DNA from: Actinomadura montaniterrae
GTDB taxonomy: Bacteria; Actinomycetota; Actinomycetes; Streptosporangiales; Streptosporangiaceae
NCBI RefSeq assembly: GCF_008923365.1
Contig: NZ_WBMR01000016.1
Location: 23,157 to 87,156 of the forward strand
Length of the DNA stretch: 64,000 nt
Reading direction: 5' to 3'
Notes under the pieces: model-generated
Seen by the model: the letters and a program-made list of their open reading frames with translations, nothing else
What the model was told of the DNA's origin: nothing
The model's database searches: none
In this document: positions 8,941-17,657 of the stretch, piece by piece
Position numbering within the stretch: the stretch's first letter is position 1
Layout of the letters: every line of letters begins with the position of its first letter
Translations under genes and position numbers: made by a program

Positions 8941-10092
8941 CTAGAAGTAGTCGAGGGAGAACGGCGTGGCCGCGAACGCGGCGGAGAGCGCCCCCGCGTC
9001 CCCGCCGGCGAGCAGCCCGGCGCGGCGCAGGGTGGCGACCGGTATGCCCGCGTAGAGGGCGGACAGGCCCCGCGCACCCATGCGGACGGCGCCGGCGTCC
9101 GGGCCGGACCGTTCCAGCCGCCCCTCGCCGTCCTTGATCTCGAGGCGCCAGTGGCCCGAGTTCTCCGGCCGCTGCGGGTCGTCGATCTCCAGCGGGACCG
9201 CCGCGGCGACGCCCTCGGGGTAGCCGCGCGCCTCGATCGCGGCGGGCGCGTCCACCACCCGCAGCATCCATTGGCTGCGCCGGACGATCTCCTTCTCCCG
9301 CTCCCCCGGCAGCCACAGGACCGGGTCCATGGGCGAGACGCAGGCCTTCACCGTCGACGCCGTCGAGGAACCGGAGCCCACGATGGCCCAGAGCGCGCGC
9401 AGCGTCCGCTCCGAGGCCGCCACGGCCCGGATCACCTCCAGCGCCGCGTTCCCCTCGGCCCAGCGGTAGGCGAGGAAGCCGTCCTCGGCGAGATAGCAGT
9501 ACTCGTTGGGGTCGTCGAGGAAGCCCGGCCACATGGACTCGTGCCAGCCGATCGGCCCGCAGTCGCCGGCGGCCGCGTGGGCGCGGCCGATCACCGCCGC
9601 TACCTCCGCCGCGTCCTCGGGCCCGGCGCGGCGGACCGGCACCCGCTCGGCGGCGATGCCGCGCAGCGCCTCCACCGGAAGCTCGATCTTGTGCTGGGCG
9701 CCGGCGTGCTCCCAGCCGAGCGACCGGTAGATCCGCGTCGTCGCGGGATACAGCATCGACACCGCGTGCCCGAACCCGGCGCAGCGCTCCAGGATCTCGG
9801 TCATCAGGCGGCGCCCGAGCCCGCGTCCGCGCTCCTCCGGCGCGACCGTGATCCCGCCGATGCCGCCCATGGAGACCGCGCGCCCGTGCCACCACTGGGT
9901 CATGTCGTGGATGCGGCCGGTCGCCACGATCCGGTCGCCGTCGAAGCCGCCGAACTGCCGTCCCGCCGCCAGCACCGGCTCGGCGCGGCGCAGCGTGGCC
10001 GCCCATTCCGCGTCCGTCAGCGGCCCGAAGGCGCGGGCGCGGATGTCCCGGGTGGCTTCCATCTCCTCGGCGGTGAGCTCGCGGATCTCCAT
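8941..10092 (-). CDS. GNAT family N-acetyltransferase, Eis-like
   Basis: The acetyl-CoA-binding motif GGITVAPEERGRGLGRRLM lies in the N-terminal GNAT domain, followed by a second, degenerate GNAT-like region and a C-terminal sterol-carrier-type domain, the layout and length (383 residues) of the Eis family. The chain ends in Phe (FSLDYF); in Eis the C-terminal carboxylate takes part in catalysis. Known members acetylate amines, including aminoglycosides, but the substrate here cannot be read from sequence. No Shine-Dalgarno is visible; TACGGT lies 7 nt before the ATG, suggesting leaderless translation. Confidence 0.85.
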   Translation of the reverse strand: MEIRELTAEEMEATRDIRARAFGPLTDAEWAATLRRAEPVLAAGRQFGGFDGDRIVATGRIHDMTQWWHGRAVSMGGIGGITVAPEERGRGLGRRLMTEILERCAGFGHAVSMLYPATTRIYRSLGWEHAGAQHKIELPVEALRGIAAERVPVRRAGPEDAAEVAAVIGRAHAAAGDCGPIGWHESMWPGFLDDPNEYCYLAEDGFLAYRWAEGNAALEVIRAVAASERTLRALWAIVGSGSSTASTVKACVSPMDPVLWLPGEREKEIVRRSQWMLRVVDAPAAIEARGYPEGVAAAVPLEIDDPQRPENSGHWRLEIKDGEGRLERSGPDAGAVRMGARGLSALYAGIPVATLRRAGLLAGGDAGALSAAFAATPFSLDYF

Positions 10093-10189
10093 GATCCCGA
10101 CCGTAGACCATCGCGCGGACGCCCCGGGAAGCCGAACGCCGCCGCGCCCTCACGGGCGGCGGCGGCGTTCCCGGCGTGCGACGCGGCTC

Positions 10190-10267
10190 TCAGGCGTCGA
10201 TCTTCTCCATCACTGCGTCGGACACGTCGTTGCGATCCTCGCCCCGCAGGGCGCCACGCCCGTGACG
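10190..10267 (-). other. In-frame remnant resembling a second YebC C-terminal tail
   Basis: Directly after the yebC TAG stop the same frame stays open for 25 codons and ends in TGA at 10190-10192. The encoded end, NDVSDAVMEKIDA, closely resembles the end of the preceding gene ([12 protein letters not shown]) and the tail I associate with actinobacterial YebC proteins. It is probably a leftover of the ancestral 3' end or of a local duplication. Confidence 0.55.
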
Positions 10268-11020
10268 CTAGTCCAGCGAAGCGAGGACCTCGTCCGAGAC
10301 GTCGAAGTTGGCGTAGACGTCCTGGACGTCGTCGGAGTCCTCGAGGGCGTCCAGCAGGCGGAAGACCTTCTTGGCGTTGTCCTCGTCGAGCGGGACGGTC
10401 ACGCTCGGCAGGAACTTGCTCTCGGCCGACTCGTAGTCGATCCCGGCCTCGACCAGCGCGGTGCGGACCGCGACCAGGTCGCCGGCCTCGCTGACGACCT
10501 CGAAGTTCTCGTCGTCGAGCTCGTTGACCTCCTCCGCGCCGGCGTCGAGGACGGCCATCATGACGTCGTCCTCGCTGGTGCCCGCCTTCGGGACGATCAC
10601 GACGCCCTTGCGGTTGAACATGTACGACACCGAGCCGGGGTCGGCGAGGGAGCCGCCGTTGCGGGTGAGGGCCACCCGGACCTCGGACGCGGCGCGGTTG
10701 CGGTTGTCGGTCAGGCACTCGATCAGCACGGCGACACCGCCGGGGGCGTAGCCCTCGTAGGTGATGTTCTGCCAGTCGGCGCCCCCGGCCTCCTCACCGG
10801 CGCCGCGCTTGCGCGCGCGCTCGATGTTGTCGTTGGGGACGGAGTTCTTCTTCGCCTTGTAGATGGCGTCGTACAGGGTGGGGTTGGCGTCGGGGTCGCC
10901 GCCGCCCGTGCGGGCCGCCACCTCGATGTTCTTGATCAGCTTGGCGAAGAGCTTGCCCCGCTTGGCGTCGAGGGCCGCCTTCTTGTGCTTGGTCGTCGCC
11001 CATTTGGAATGGCCGGACAT
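10268..11020 (-). CDS. yebC: YebC/PmpR family DNA-binding/translation regulator
   Basis: The N-terminus [23 protein letters not shown] and the segments [21 protein letters not shown] and [12 protein letters not shown] are diagnostic of the TACO1/YebC family. Members have been described as transcription regulators and as factors helping ribosomes through proline-rich stretches; which applies here is unknown. 250 residues, normal. It lies between pdxT (5 bp downstream of the pdxT stop region at 11025) and ruvC, the usual actinobacterial order. Confidence 0.93.
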   Translation of the reverse strand: MSGHSKWATTKHKKAALDAKRGKLFAKLIKNIEVAARTGGGDPDANPTLYDAIYKAKKNSVPNDNIERARKRGAGEEAGGADWQNITYEGYAPGGVAVLIECLTDNRNRAASEVRVALTRNGGSLADPGSVSYMFNRKGVVIVPKAGTSEDDVMMAVLDAGAEEVNELDDENFEVVSEAGDLVAVRTALVEAGIDYESAESKFLPSVTVPLDEDNAKKVFRLLDALEDSDDVQDVYANFDVSDEVLASLD

Positions 11021-11024
11021 TCAG

Positions 11025-11648
11025 TCAATCCTCCTTGCGCATCGCCCGGCGCACCAGATCGGCGAAGTAGTGGTGCACGCGGAAGTCGCCCGTCAGCTCC
11101 GGGTGGAAGGAGGTCGCCATGAGGCGACCCTGGCGGACGGCGACGATCCTACCGGCGTTCGGGCCGCTCTCGGCGCGTCCGAGGACCTCGACGGCGTCGC
11201 CGACGGACTCCACCCAGGGTGCGCGGATGAAAACGGCGTGGTACGGCGTGTCCCCCATACCGGTCAGCGGCACGTCGGACTCGAACGAGTCGACCTGCCG
11301 GCCGAACGCGTTGCGCCGCACGGTCATGTCGATGCCGCCGACGGTCTCCTGCCCCGCCACGCCGTCCCGGATCCGGTCCGCCAGCATGATCATGCCGGCG
11401 CAGGACCCGTAGGCGGGCAGGCCTCCCTCGATCCGCTTGCGCAGCGGCTCCAGCAGCTCGAACGCGCGCGCCAGCCGCCACATGGTGGTGGACTCCCCGC
11501 CCGGCAGGACGAGCCCGTCGACCTGGTCGAGCTCCTCGGCGCGCCGCACGTTGAGGGTGCGCGCGCCGGCCTGCTCCAGGGCGCGGGCGTGCTCGCGCAC
11601 GTCGCCTTGGAGGGCGAGGACGCCGATCGTCGGTTCGGCAGCAGTCAC
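11025..11648 (-). CDS. pdxT: Pyridoxal 5'-phosphate synthase glutaminase subunit PdxT
   Basis: Class I glutaminase releasing ammonia for PdxS. The nucleophile elbow is [11 protein letters not shown], the oxyanion region [13 protein letters not shown], and the His/Glu of the triad lie in [15 protein letters not shown] use GTG 11648 ([20 protein letters not shown]), preceded by GAGAGG; the longer open frame upstream runs into the dispersed repeat and is not coding. 207 residues. Separated from pdxS by one gene and the repeat. yebC starts 4 bp after its stop. Confidence 0.95.
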   Translation of the reverse strand: MTAAEPTIGVLALQGDVREHARALEQAGARTLNVRRAEELDQVDGLVLPGGESTTMWRLARAFELLEPLRKRIEGGLPAYGSCAGMIMLADRIRDGVAGQETVGGIDMTVRRNAFGRQVDSFESDVPLTGMGDTPYHAVFIRAPWVESVGDAVEVLGRAESGPNAGRIVAVRQGRLMATSFHPELTGDFRVHHYFADLVRRAMRKED

Positions 11649-11780
11649 GTGGGTGAACCTCTCAAGGGTCGCGCAGACGCGGATATAGGAAGAAGAACTG
11701 TGGACATTCCGTACAACACGGCGGGACGCGATGGATCTTCCCCTAGGGCGTGTCCGCACCCGCCGCGAGCACCCGAGCCG

Positions 11781-11909
11781 CCGCGCGAGCGCGTGACCTG
11801 ACCGGGGAGGCGAAGCCGGAGGCGAGCCTCCCCGGGAAGATCGCGAAGCGATGCCGCGCTCGCCCAAGACAGGTCGGGGTCCGAGCCGCCAGGCGAGGAC
11901 CCCGGGCCT
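11781..11909. repeat. Structured dispersed repeat, copy A
   Basis: An 88-bp core (11781-11868) matches 42185-42272 at 86 of 88 positions. The core folds as nested inverted repeats: outer arms GCGAGCGCG (11784-11792) and CGCGCTCGC (11855-11863); hairpin I CCGGGGAGGC (11802-11811)/GCCTCCCCGG (11826-11835); hairpin II ATCGC-GAA-GCGAT (11840-11852). A third hairpin CGGGGTCC (11875-11882)/GGACCCCG (11897-11904) follows. The 14-nt loops of hairpins I and III share the pattern GA-(N)-GCC...GGC-GA. It fills the gap between pdxT and the next gene, ending 13 bp from the stop of the minus-strand gene at 11922. Confidence 0.85.
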
Positions 11910-11921
11910 GGCTTGCCGAAA

Positions 11922-12536
11922 TCACGCGTGCTTGAAGCGGCGGAGCGGGAGCTCCAGCGGCAGGAAGCCGTCCTTGCCCCGGTCGGCGATGCCGCGGCCG
12001 AACATGTGGGCCGCGGCGAGCGCGAGCCCGAACTCCTCGTGGTCGAACGGGAGGGGGACGTCCGGGGCGCCGGCGTCGATGGCCCGCCAGAACGGGCGCT
12101 CGGCGGGGAGCCGCTCCCCCTGGTCGACGACCACGCCGTCCTCCGCGGTGACGAACACGTCGCGGAGCAGCTCGCCGTCGGTGTACCAGCGGAACCAGCA
12201 GCCGCGGATGACCGTGTGCAGGACCAGCACGCCGCAGGACGCGCCGGGCAGCGCGGCGGCCGCGGTGTCGGCGATCCGGCGGGCGTCGTCGTCCAGGCAG
12301 AACAGCCGCCGGTCGCACAGCAGCAGCGCCCGCTCGAACGCGCCGACGAACAGCTCGTCCTCGTACGGCCAGAGCGCGAAGTCCAGGACGGTGTCGCCGG
12401 TCTCGGTGAGGGTGGCCGCCGGGTAGAGGCCGCGCGCGATCCGCGCCGCCTCGCCGGGGTCGGGCACGAGGCCCGGCCGGAACACCTCGGTGGGTTCACC
12501 CGCGCTCGCGCACGCCAGCGCGACGGACCAAGCCAT
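11922..12536 (-). CDS. Hypothetical protein, resembles DUF6928-type actinobacterial proteins
   Basis: A 204-residue soluble protein without signal peptide or membrane segment. Patterns such as GLYPAATLTETGDTVLDFAL, LFVGAFERALLLCDRRL and LPFDHEEFGLALAAAHMFG remind me of the uncharacterised actinobacterial family annotated DUF6928; this is recall, not an alignment. Function unknown. The start ATG 12536 has GGGAGGGGA just upstream. It separates pdxS from pdxT, and its 3' end abuts repeat copy A. Confidence 0.6.
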   Translation of the reverse strand: MAWSVALACASAGEPTEVFRPGLVPDPGEAARIARGLYPAATLTETGDTVLDFALWPYEDELFVGAFERALLLCDRRLFCLDDDARRIADTAAAALPGASCGVLVLHTVIRGCWFRWYTDGELLRDVFVTAEDGVVVDQGERLPAERPFWRAIDAGAPDVPLPFDHEEFGLALAAAHMFGRGIADRGKDGFLPLELPLRRFKHA

Positions 12537-12742
12537 GCTCTCCCCTCCCGCGGCCGGGCACCGCGCAGGGGCGCCCGGTCTCCGGGGGGCCCGCCCCGGC
12601 GACCCGGCCCCTCACCGGCCGCGCCGCCAGCGTAATCCCTCCGGCGCCGCGCCGGGGAGGGGGCCACCCGCCTGACCGCCCGGTCATCGGACCGGGCGGC
12701 CGGGCGCGCGATCCAGGCACGCGGCTCGGGCACGGCCGGGCG

Positions 12743-13657
12743 TCACCAGCCGCGGTGGGCGAACTTCTGGTCCTCGCCGAGGGAGGCCACGTTGATGCCG
12801 ACCATGGCGTCGCCGAGGCCGCGGGACACCTTGGCGATCACGCCGGGGTCGTCGTGGAAGGTGGTGGCCTTGACGATCGCCTCGGCGCGCTGCGCCGGGT
12901 TGCCGGACTTGAAGATGCCGGAGCCGACGAACACGCCCTCGGCGCCGAGCTGCATCATCATCGCGGCGTCGGCGGGGGTGGCGATGCCGCCGGCGGTGAA
13001 CAGCACCACGGGCAGCTTGCCGGCCTGCGCGACCTCCTTGACCAGCTCGTACGGGGCCTGGAGCTCCTTGGCGGCGACGTACAGCTCGTCCTCGGGCAGC
13101 GACTGGAGCCGGCGGATCTCCTGCCGGATCTGGCGCATGTGCGTGGTGGCGTTGGAGACGTCGCCGGTGCCGGCCTCGCCCTTGGAGCGGATCATCGCCG
13201 CACCCTCGGTGATGCGGCGCAGCGCCTCGCCGAGGTTGGTGGCGCCGCACACGAACGGGACGGTGAACGCCCACTTGTCGATGTGGTTCTCGTAGTCGGC
13301 GGGGGTGAGCACCTCGGACTCGTCGACGTAGTCGACGCCGAGGGCCTGCAGCACCTGCGCCTCGACGAAGTGGCCGATGCGGGCCTTGGCCATCACCGGG
13401 ATGGAGACGGCGCTGATGATGCCGTCGATCATGTCGGGGTCGCTCATCCGGGAGATGCCGCCCTCGGCGCGGATGTCGGCGGGCACCCGCTCCAGGGCCA
13501 TCACCGCGACGGCACCGGCGTCCTCGGCGATCTTCGCCTGCTCGGGGGTGACGACGTCCATGATCACGCCGCCCTTGAGCATCTCCGCCATGCCGCGCTT
13601 GACGCGGGCGGTGCCGGTCTCGGGCGCGTTCTCCGGGGCGGAATTCAAAGTGGACAC
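12743..13657 (-). CDS. pdxS: Pyridoxal 5'-phosphate synthase lyase subunit PdxS
   Basis: Barrel enzyme that builds PLP from ribose 5-phosphate, glyceraldehyde 3-phosphate and the ammonia supplied by PdxT. Signatures: [53 protein letters not shown] and [20 protein letters not shown]. An ATG at 13663 sits directly on GAGGA; GTG at 13657 has that element 6 nt upstream and is preferred. About 304 residues, normal for the family. A hairpin at 13712-13734 separates it from the DUF3048 gene upstream. Confidence 0.96.
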   Translation of the reverse strand: MSTLNSAPENAPETGTARVKRGMAEMLKGGVIMDVVTPEQAKIAEDAGAVAVMALERVPADIRAEGGISRMSDPDMIDGIISAVSIPVMAKARIGHFVEAQVLQALGVDYVDESEVLTPADYENHIDKWAFTVPFVCGATNLGEALRRITEGAAMIRSKGEAGTGDVSNATTHMRQIRQEIRRLQSLPEDELYVAAKELQAPYELVKEVAQAGKLPVVLFTAGGIATPADAAMMMQLGAEGVFVGSGIFKSGNPAQRAEAIVKATTFHDDPGVIAKVSRGLGDAMVGINVASLGEDQKFAHRGW

Positions 13658-13711
13658 GGGCATTCCTCACGTGCGCGGACGACAGTTCGCCTTCCATGAT
13701 ATTGCCTGCTA

Positions 13712-13734
13712 GCGGGGCGTTTCGACGGCCCCGC
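13712..13734. terminator. GC hairpin between the DUF3048 gene and pdxS
   Basis: Arms GCGGGGC (13712-13718) and GCCCCGC (13728-13734) with a 9-nt loop, 51 bp past the stop of the DUF3048 gene. It is a plausible terminator for that gene or part of the pdxS leader. Confidence 0.45.
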
Positions 13735-13784
13735 GGGGGCAGGCCAATGGGCGGGAATTGGCCGTTGACCGGCCGCCCGCGGCG

Positions 13785-14816
13785 CTATGGAATGTGGGGC
13801 TTGCCGTCGTTCAGCAGGACCACCCAGACCTGTCCGCGCGCGAACGTCATCGGCTTGCCGTCGGCGGTGGTGTAGGTGGTGCCGGAGGTCTCCGAGGGGC
13901 GCGACCACTTGGCGTCGTAGGCCTTCCCGTCGCGCAGCACGGTGGCGCGGCCGGTGCCGGTCGTCTGGATGAGCGGGGTGTAGCTGCCGAGGAAGTCATG
14001 GAACTGTGAGCGGGTCGTCTTGGCGTACTGGACGACGACGGTCGCGCCGCCGAGCCGTCCACCTTCGGCCGCGGTGTCCGGTTTTCCGCCCCAGCTGGCG
14101 AGCCACCGCTTCTGCTTGGCGGACCAGGTGAAGCCCATGGTCGCCGCCGGCCATTTCGCTGTGAACGAACCGGTCGGCTTGCCGCCTTCGGGCGCGGGGC
14201 CGAAGCGGAAGCCGATGTCGCGCGGTGCGGACGCCTTGGGCGCGTCCTTGAGCAGGGCCTTCGGGTCGCCGTAGAGGTTGTAGGGGATCCGCCTCGCGCT
14301 GGAGCGGGAGTAGGCGGATCCCGCGTTCTCCTGGGAGATGTCGTACACCGGCGCCTTGCGGATGTACTTCTTCATCTTGCTCTGCACGCCGGAGAAGGCG
14401 AAGGCGGGATGCCCGAACTGCGGGAGGATGTGGAGGTCGGAGATGCGGGCGCTGCGGACCGGCCCGACGCGCTTCGGCAGCTTGGACGAGTACACCGCCA
14501 TCAGCCGGGTCTCGCCGCCCTCCACCTGCTCGACGTAGACGATGTCGGCGGCCGACACGCCCGCCTGCGGCATGGCCGGTTTAGTGTTCTCGATCTTCAC
14601 GGCGAGGACGGGGTTCTTCAGCCCCTTGGTGCCGCCGTTGAACGGGTGCGTCGCCGGCGCGGGGGTCTCCGAGGAGGTGCCGCCGTGCGCGCTGGGCGGC
14701 GCCGCGGTGCCCGATCCGTGCGAGTCGGAGCAGGCCGCGAGGGCCGCGCCGAGCACGGCGGCGCCGAGTCCCGCGGCCGCCCTGCCCCGTGCCGTCCTGT
14801 GCCACGCGTGTCGCAT
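13785..14816 (-). CDS. DUF3048 (YerB-like) lipoprotein
   Basis: The signal peptide GLGAAVLGAALAACSDS carries a lipobox (LAAC), so the protein should be anchored outside the membrane. The body shows the DUF3048 pattern: PVLAVKIENTKPAMPQAGVSAAD, VYVEQVEGGETRLMAVYSSKLP, VGPVRSARISDLHILPQFGH. Function is unknown in the family. ATG 14816 is preceded by AGGGAGGG at good spacing; an upstream in-frame start at 14861 would place charged residues before the signal peptide and is disfavoured. 343 residues. Confidence 0.85.
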   Translation of the reverse strand: MRHAWHRTARGRAAAGLGAAVLGAALAACSDSHGSGTAAPPSAHGGTSSETPAPATHPFNGGTKGLKNPVLAVKIENTKPAMPQAGVSAADIVYVEQVEGGETRLMAVYSSKLPKRVGPVRSARISDLHILPQFGHPAFAFSGVQSKMKKYIRKAPVYDISQENAGSAYSRSSARRIPYNLYGDPKALLKDAPKASAPRDIGFRFGPAPEGGKPTGSFTAKWPAATMGFTWSAKQKRWLASWGGKPDTAAEGGRLGGATVVVQYAKTTRSQFHDFLGSYTPLIQTTGTGRATVLRDGKAYDAKWSRPSETSGTTYTTADGKPMTFARGQVWVVLLNDGKPHIP

Positions 14817-14935
14817 AACCCTCCCTTTGCGGCGATCTGCCCGAGGGTAGCGAACGGACATGATGCGTTCGCCCGGTCCGCTGTACGCGGCGGCCCGCCC
14901 GCGGCGATCAAAAGGGCGGCGCGGGCGCCGGGAGG

Positions 14936-15475
14936 TCAGATGCCGGGCGGGTCGTCGTCGATCTCGAAGAAGTCCGGCAGCGGGGCGCGGCCGGCCAGCG
15001 GCAGGACGCGGATCAGCGGCTTGCGGCGCGCGGCGCGCGCCTGCGCGACGGCGTCGTTGTAGAAGCGGCGCGCGTAGGCGACCTTCGCGGCCGACGAGGA
15101 CAGCTCCTCCAGCACGTCGGCGCCGTCGCCGCCCTCCCCCGCGACGGTGCCGGCGAAGTCCGGCTGGTCGGTCACGGCCCGCAGCGCGCGCGACAGATCG
15201 CTCTCAGCGAACTCGCGGTTGTCGGCATCCGCGGTACGGGCCTCGTGCGCGGCGGTCGCCAGAACGAGGCTCGCGGCCGGGTCCAGCAGCCGGGACGCGG
15301 CCAGCTCCAGCGCGGCGGCGGCTCGCCTGACCAGTGCGGCGTCCAGCGCGGCGCGGGCCGTCTCGACGCGGACGTGCAGCCGGTCCAGCCGGGTGGCGCG
15401 CCACGACACGTACACCCCGACGAGGAACACGACGGCGATCCAGAACAGCACGTCGATGATCCAGTGGTAGAGCAT
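14936..15475 (-). CDS. Membrane-anchored LemA-like hypothetical protein
   Basis: 179 residues: one N-terminal membrane helix (IIDVLFWIAVVFLVGVYVSW), a long Ala-rich helical region (residues about 30-150), and a conserved end YARRFYNDAVAQARAARRKP ... LPDFFEIDDD. The helix-anchor plus RFYNDAV element is reminiscent of LemA proteins; the resemblance is weak and function unknown. Start ATG 15475 follows GAGGA and lies 10 bp after the pimA stop, so it is probably the last gene of the phosphatidylinositol mannoside operon. Confidence 0.7.
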   Translation of the reverse strand: MLYHWIIDVLFWIAVVFLVGVYVSWRATRLDRLHVRVETARAALDAALVRRAAAALELAASRLLDPAASLVLATAAHEARTADADNREFAESDLSRALRAVTDQPDFAGTVAGEGGDGADVLEELSSSAAKVAYARRFYNDAVAQARAARRKPLIRVLPLAGRAPLPDFFEIDDDPPGI

Positions 15476-15485
15476 CGGGCCGTCC

Positions 15486-16640
15486 TCAGGCGCCGGAGCC
15501 GGACTCGACGACGCCCGCGCCCGCGTACGCGACCGTCTCGTAGACCCGGAGCACGTCGCGGGCCACCGACGACCAGTCGTAGGCGCGGACGGCCGCGCGG
15601 GCCTCCGCGGACAGCTGCTTGCGCCGGGCCGGGTCGTCCAGCAGCGCGGCGGCCGCGGCGGCGAGCGCCTCGTGGTCGCCCGCCGGGAACAGCGCCCCGG
15701 CGCGGCCGCCGAGCAGCACCCGGTCGAACGCCTCGATGTCGCTGGCGAGGATCGGCGCGCCCGCCGACATCGCCTCGGCGAGCACGATGCCGAAGCTCTC
15801 GCCGCCGAGGTTGGGCGCGACGAACGCGTCCACCGAGTGGTAGGCGCGGATCTTGTCCTCCTCGCTCACCATGCCGAGCACGATCACCCGGTCGCGCAGC
15901 TCCGGGGAGACGCGGGCGGCCACGTCGTCGGCGTCGCCGGGCCCGGCGAGCAGCAGCCGCAGGCCCGGGCGGCGGCGCCCGAGGATCTCGAACGCGCGCA
16001 GCAGCACCGGCAGGCCCTTGCGCGGCTCGTCCATCCGGCCGAGGAAGCCGAGCGCCTCGCCGCCGCCCGGCCCGCCGGCGCGCCCCCGCCAGCCGGGCAG
16101 CGGGGCGGCCATCGCGTACCGCTCGGTGGCGACCCCGTTCGGGATCAGCACCGCGTCGCCGCCGAGGTGCTCGACCAGGCTGGTGCGGGCCGCCTCCGAC
16201 ACCGCGATCCGCCCGTTGATCTTCTCCAGCGCGCTGCGCAGGATCGGCGCGGTCACCGACAGCGCGCGGGACCGCTCGTAGGAGGCGTGGAAGGTGCCGA
16301 CGATCGGCCCGTCCGCCGCCCAGCACGCCAGCAGGCCGAGCGACGGCGCGGCGGGCTCGTGGACGTGCAGGACGTCGAAGCCGCCCTCGTTGATCCAGCG
16401 GCGCACGCGTGCCGACGACAGGAACCCGAATGCCAGCCGCGCCACCGACCCGTTGTAGGGGACGGGGACGGCGCGCCCCGCCGGCACCGCGTAGGGCGGC
16501 AGGTCGGCGTCGTCGTCGGCCGGCGTCATCACCGACACCCGGTGCCCGAGCGCGATCAGCGCCTCGGCGAGGTCGCGGATGTGCTGCTGGACGCCGCCCG
16601 GCACGTTCCAGGTGTAGGGGCAGACGATGCCGACGTTCAC
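15486..16640 (-). CDS. pimA: Phosphatidylinositol alpha-mannosyltransferase (PimA-type GT4)
   Basis: Transfers the first mannose from GDP-mannose to phosphatidylinositol at the inner face of the membrane. The N-terminus VNVGIVCPYTWNVPGGVQQH, the acceptor-side segment DVLHVHEPAAPSLG and the GT-B donor-site motif ESFGIVLAEAMSAGAPILAS are typical of PimA. GTG 16640 overlaps the stop of the acyltransferase gene (GTGA). 384 residues. Position after pgsA-type and acyltransferase genes supports the assignment over other GT4 mannosyltransferases. Confidence 0.92.
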   Translation of the reverse strand: MNVGIVCPYTWNVPGGVQQHIRDLAEALIALGHRVSVMTPADDDADLPPYAVPAGRAVPVPYNGSVARLAFGFLSSARVRRWINEGGFDVLHVHEPAAPSLGLLACWAADGPIVGTFHASYERSRALSVTAPILRSALEKINGRIAVSEAARTSLVEHLGGDAVLIPNGVATERYAMAAPLPGWRGRAGGPGGGEALGFLGRMDEPRKGLPVLLRAFEILGRRRPGLRLLLAGPGDADDVAARVSPELRDRVIVLGMVSEEDKIRAYHSVDAFVAPNLGGESFGIVLAEAMSAGAPILASDIEAFDRVLLGGRAGALFPAGDHEALAAAAAALLDDPARRKQLSAEARAAVRAYDWSSVARDVLRVYETVAYAGAGVVESGSGA

Positions 16641-17587
16641 CGGCGCGCCTCTCCGGGCCCGGCCGGGTCCAGGTCGTCCACCCAGACCTTCTGCAGCATG
16701 TGCCAGTCCTCCGGGTGGGCGGCGATGCCCGCCTCGAAGACCCGCGCGACCTCCTGCGTCATGGTCTGGATCTTCTCCCGTCTGGTGCCCTCGCCGGGGA
16801 CCTGGACCTCCTCGTGGACGCGCGCCGCCCAGTACTTCCCCTCGTACCAGAGTGTCACGGGAATGAGGGCGGCGCCGGTCTGCAGCGCGAGCGCGGCGGA
16901 AACCGCGGGCATCCGCGCGGTGGCGCCGAAGAACTCCACGTCGACGCCGCTCGCGGTGAGGTCGCGGTCGACGACCAGGCAGACGGGCCGCCCGGCGCGC
17001 AGCCGCTGCGCCATCCGGCCGAACGCGGAGGCGCCGGTGTGCGCGAGGACCTCCATCCCGAGGCTCTCGCGGAACTCCACGAACCGGTCGAACAGCGACT
17101 CGGGCCTGAGCCGCTCGGCGACGGTGGTGAACGGGTGCCCGCAGGCGGCGAGCCAGGCGCCGGCGTGCTCGTAGTTGCCCATGTGCGGCAGCGCGAGGAC
17201 GACGCCGCGGCCGGCCTCCAGGTTCGCGAAGATCTTCTTCTCGCCGGTGACCCGCATCCGGCCGACGATCCGGTCCCGGCCGTACTCGGGCAGCCGGAAC
17301 ACCTCCAGCCAGTAGCGGGCGTAGGAGCGCAGCACGCGCTTGCTGAGCACGCGGACCTCGTCGTCCACGGCGTCCTTGCCGAGGACGCGGCACAGGTTGC
17401 GCTCCAACTGCCGGACGCCGCCGCCGTTCGCCTGCCAGGCACGGTCGGCGACCGCGGTGAACACCAGCCGGGCGGCGCCCTCGGGCATCTTGCGGACGAC
17501 CGTCCAGCCCAGCGCGTAGGCGGCGTCCATCACCTCGTCGCGCAGCGACGCGGGCGCGGAGCCGCCTGCGGGCGCGGTCACGGGCAC
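16637..17587 (-). CDS. Phosphatidylinositol mannoside acyltransferase (LpxL/HtrB superfamily)
   Basis: Acylates the mannose of phosphatidylinositol mannoside. The catalytic H-x4-E motif is in LALPHMGNYEHAGAWL, followed by the superfamily blocks RPVCLVVDRDL and VDVEFFGATARMPAVSAALA. GTG 17587 lies 5 nt after AGGAGG and is my start; in-frame GTG codons at 17632 and 17581 are alternatives. It is coupled to pimA through a 4-bp overlap and lies about 70 bp after the pgsA-type gene. Confidence 0.9.
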   Translation of the reverse strand: MPVTAPAGGSAPASLRDEVMDAAYALGWTVVRKMPEGAARLVFTAVADRAWQANGGGVRQLERNLCRVLGKDAVDDEVRVLSKRVLRSYARYWLEVFRLPEYGRDRIVGRMRVTGEKKIFANLEAGRGVVLALPHMGNYEHAGAWLAACGHPFTTVAERLRPESLFDRFVEFRESLGMEVLAHTGASAFGRMAQRLRAGRPVCLVVDRDLTASGVDVEFFGATARMPAVSAALALQTGAALIPVTLWYEGKYWAARVHEEVQVPGEGTRREKIQTMTQEVARVFEAGIAAHPEDWHMLQKVWVDDLDPAGPGEARR

Positions 17588-17657
17588 GGCTCCCTCCTGG
17601 GCGCGGCCTGGTCGGCGGCGCGGCCCGGTCACGGGTACGGCGTTCGGCGCGGCGGGG

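Noticed and set aside
11649..11867. N-terminal extension of PdxT running through the repeat
   Set aside because: The upstream frame is Arg/Ser-rich repeat sequence; GTG 11648 with GAGAGG matches PdxT N-termini.
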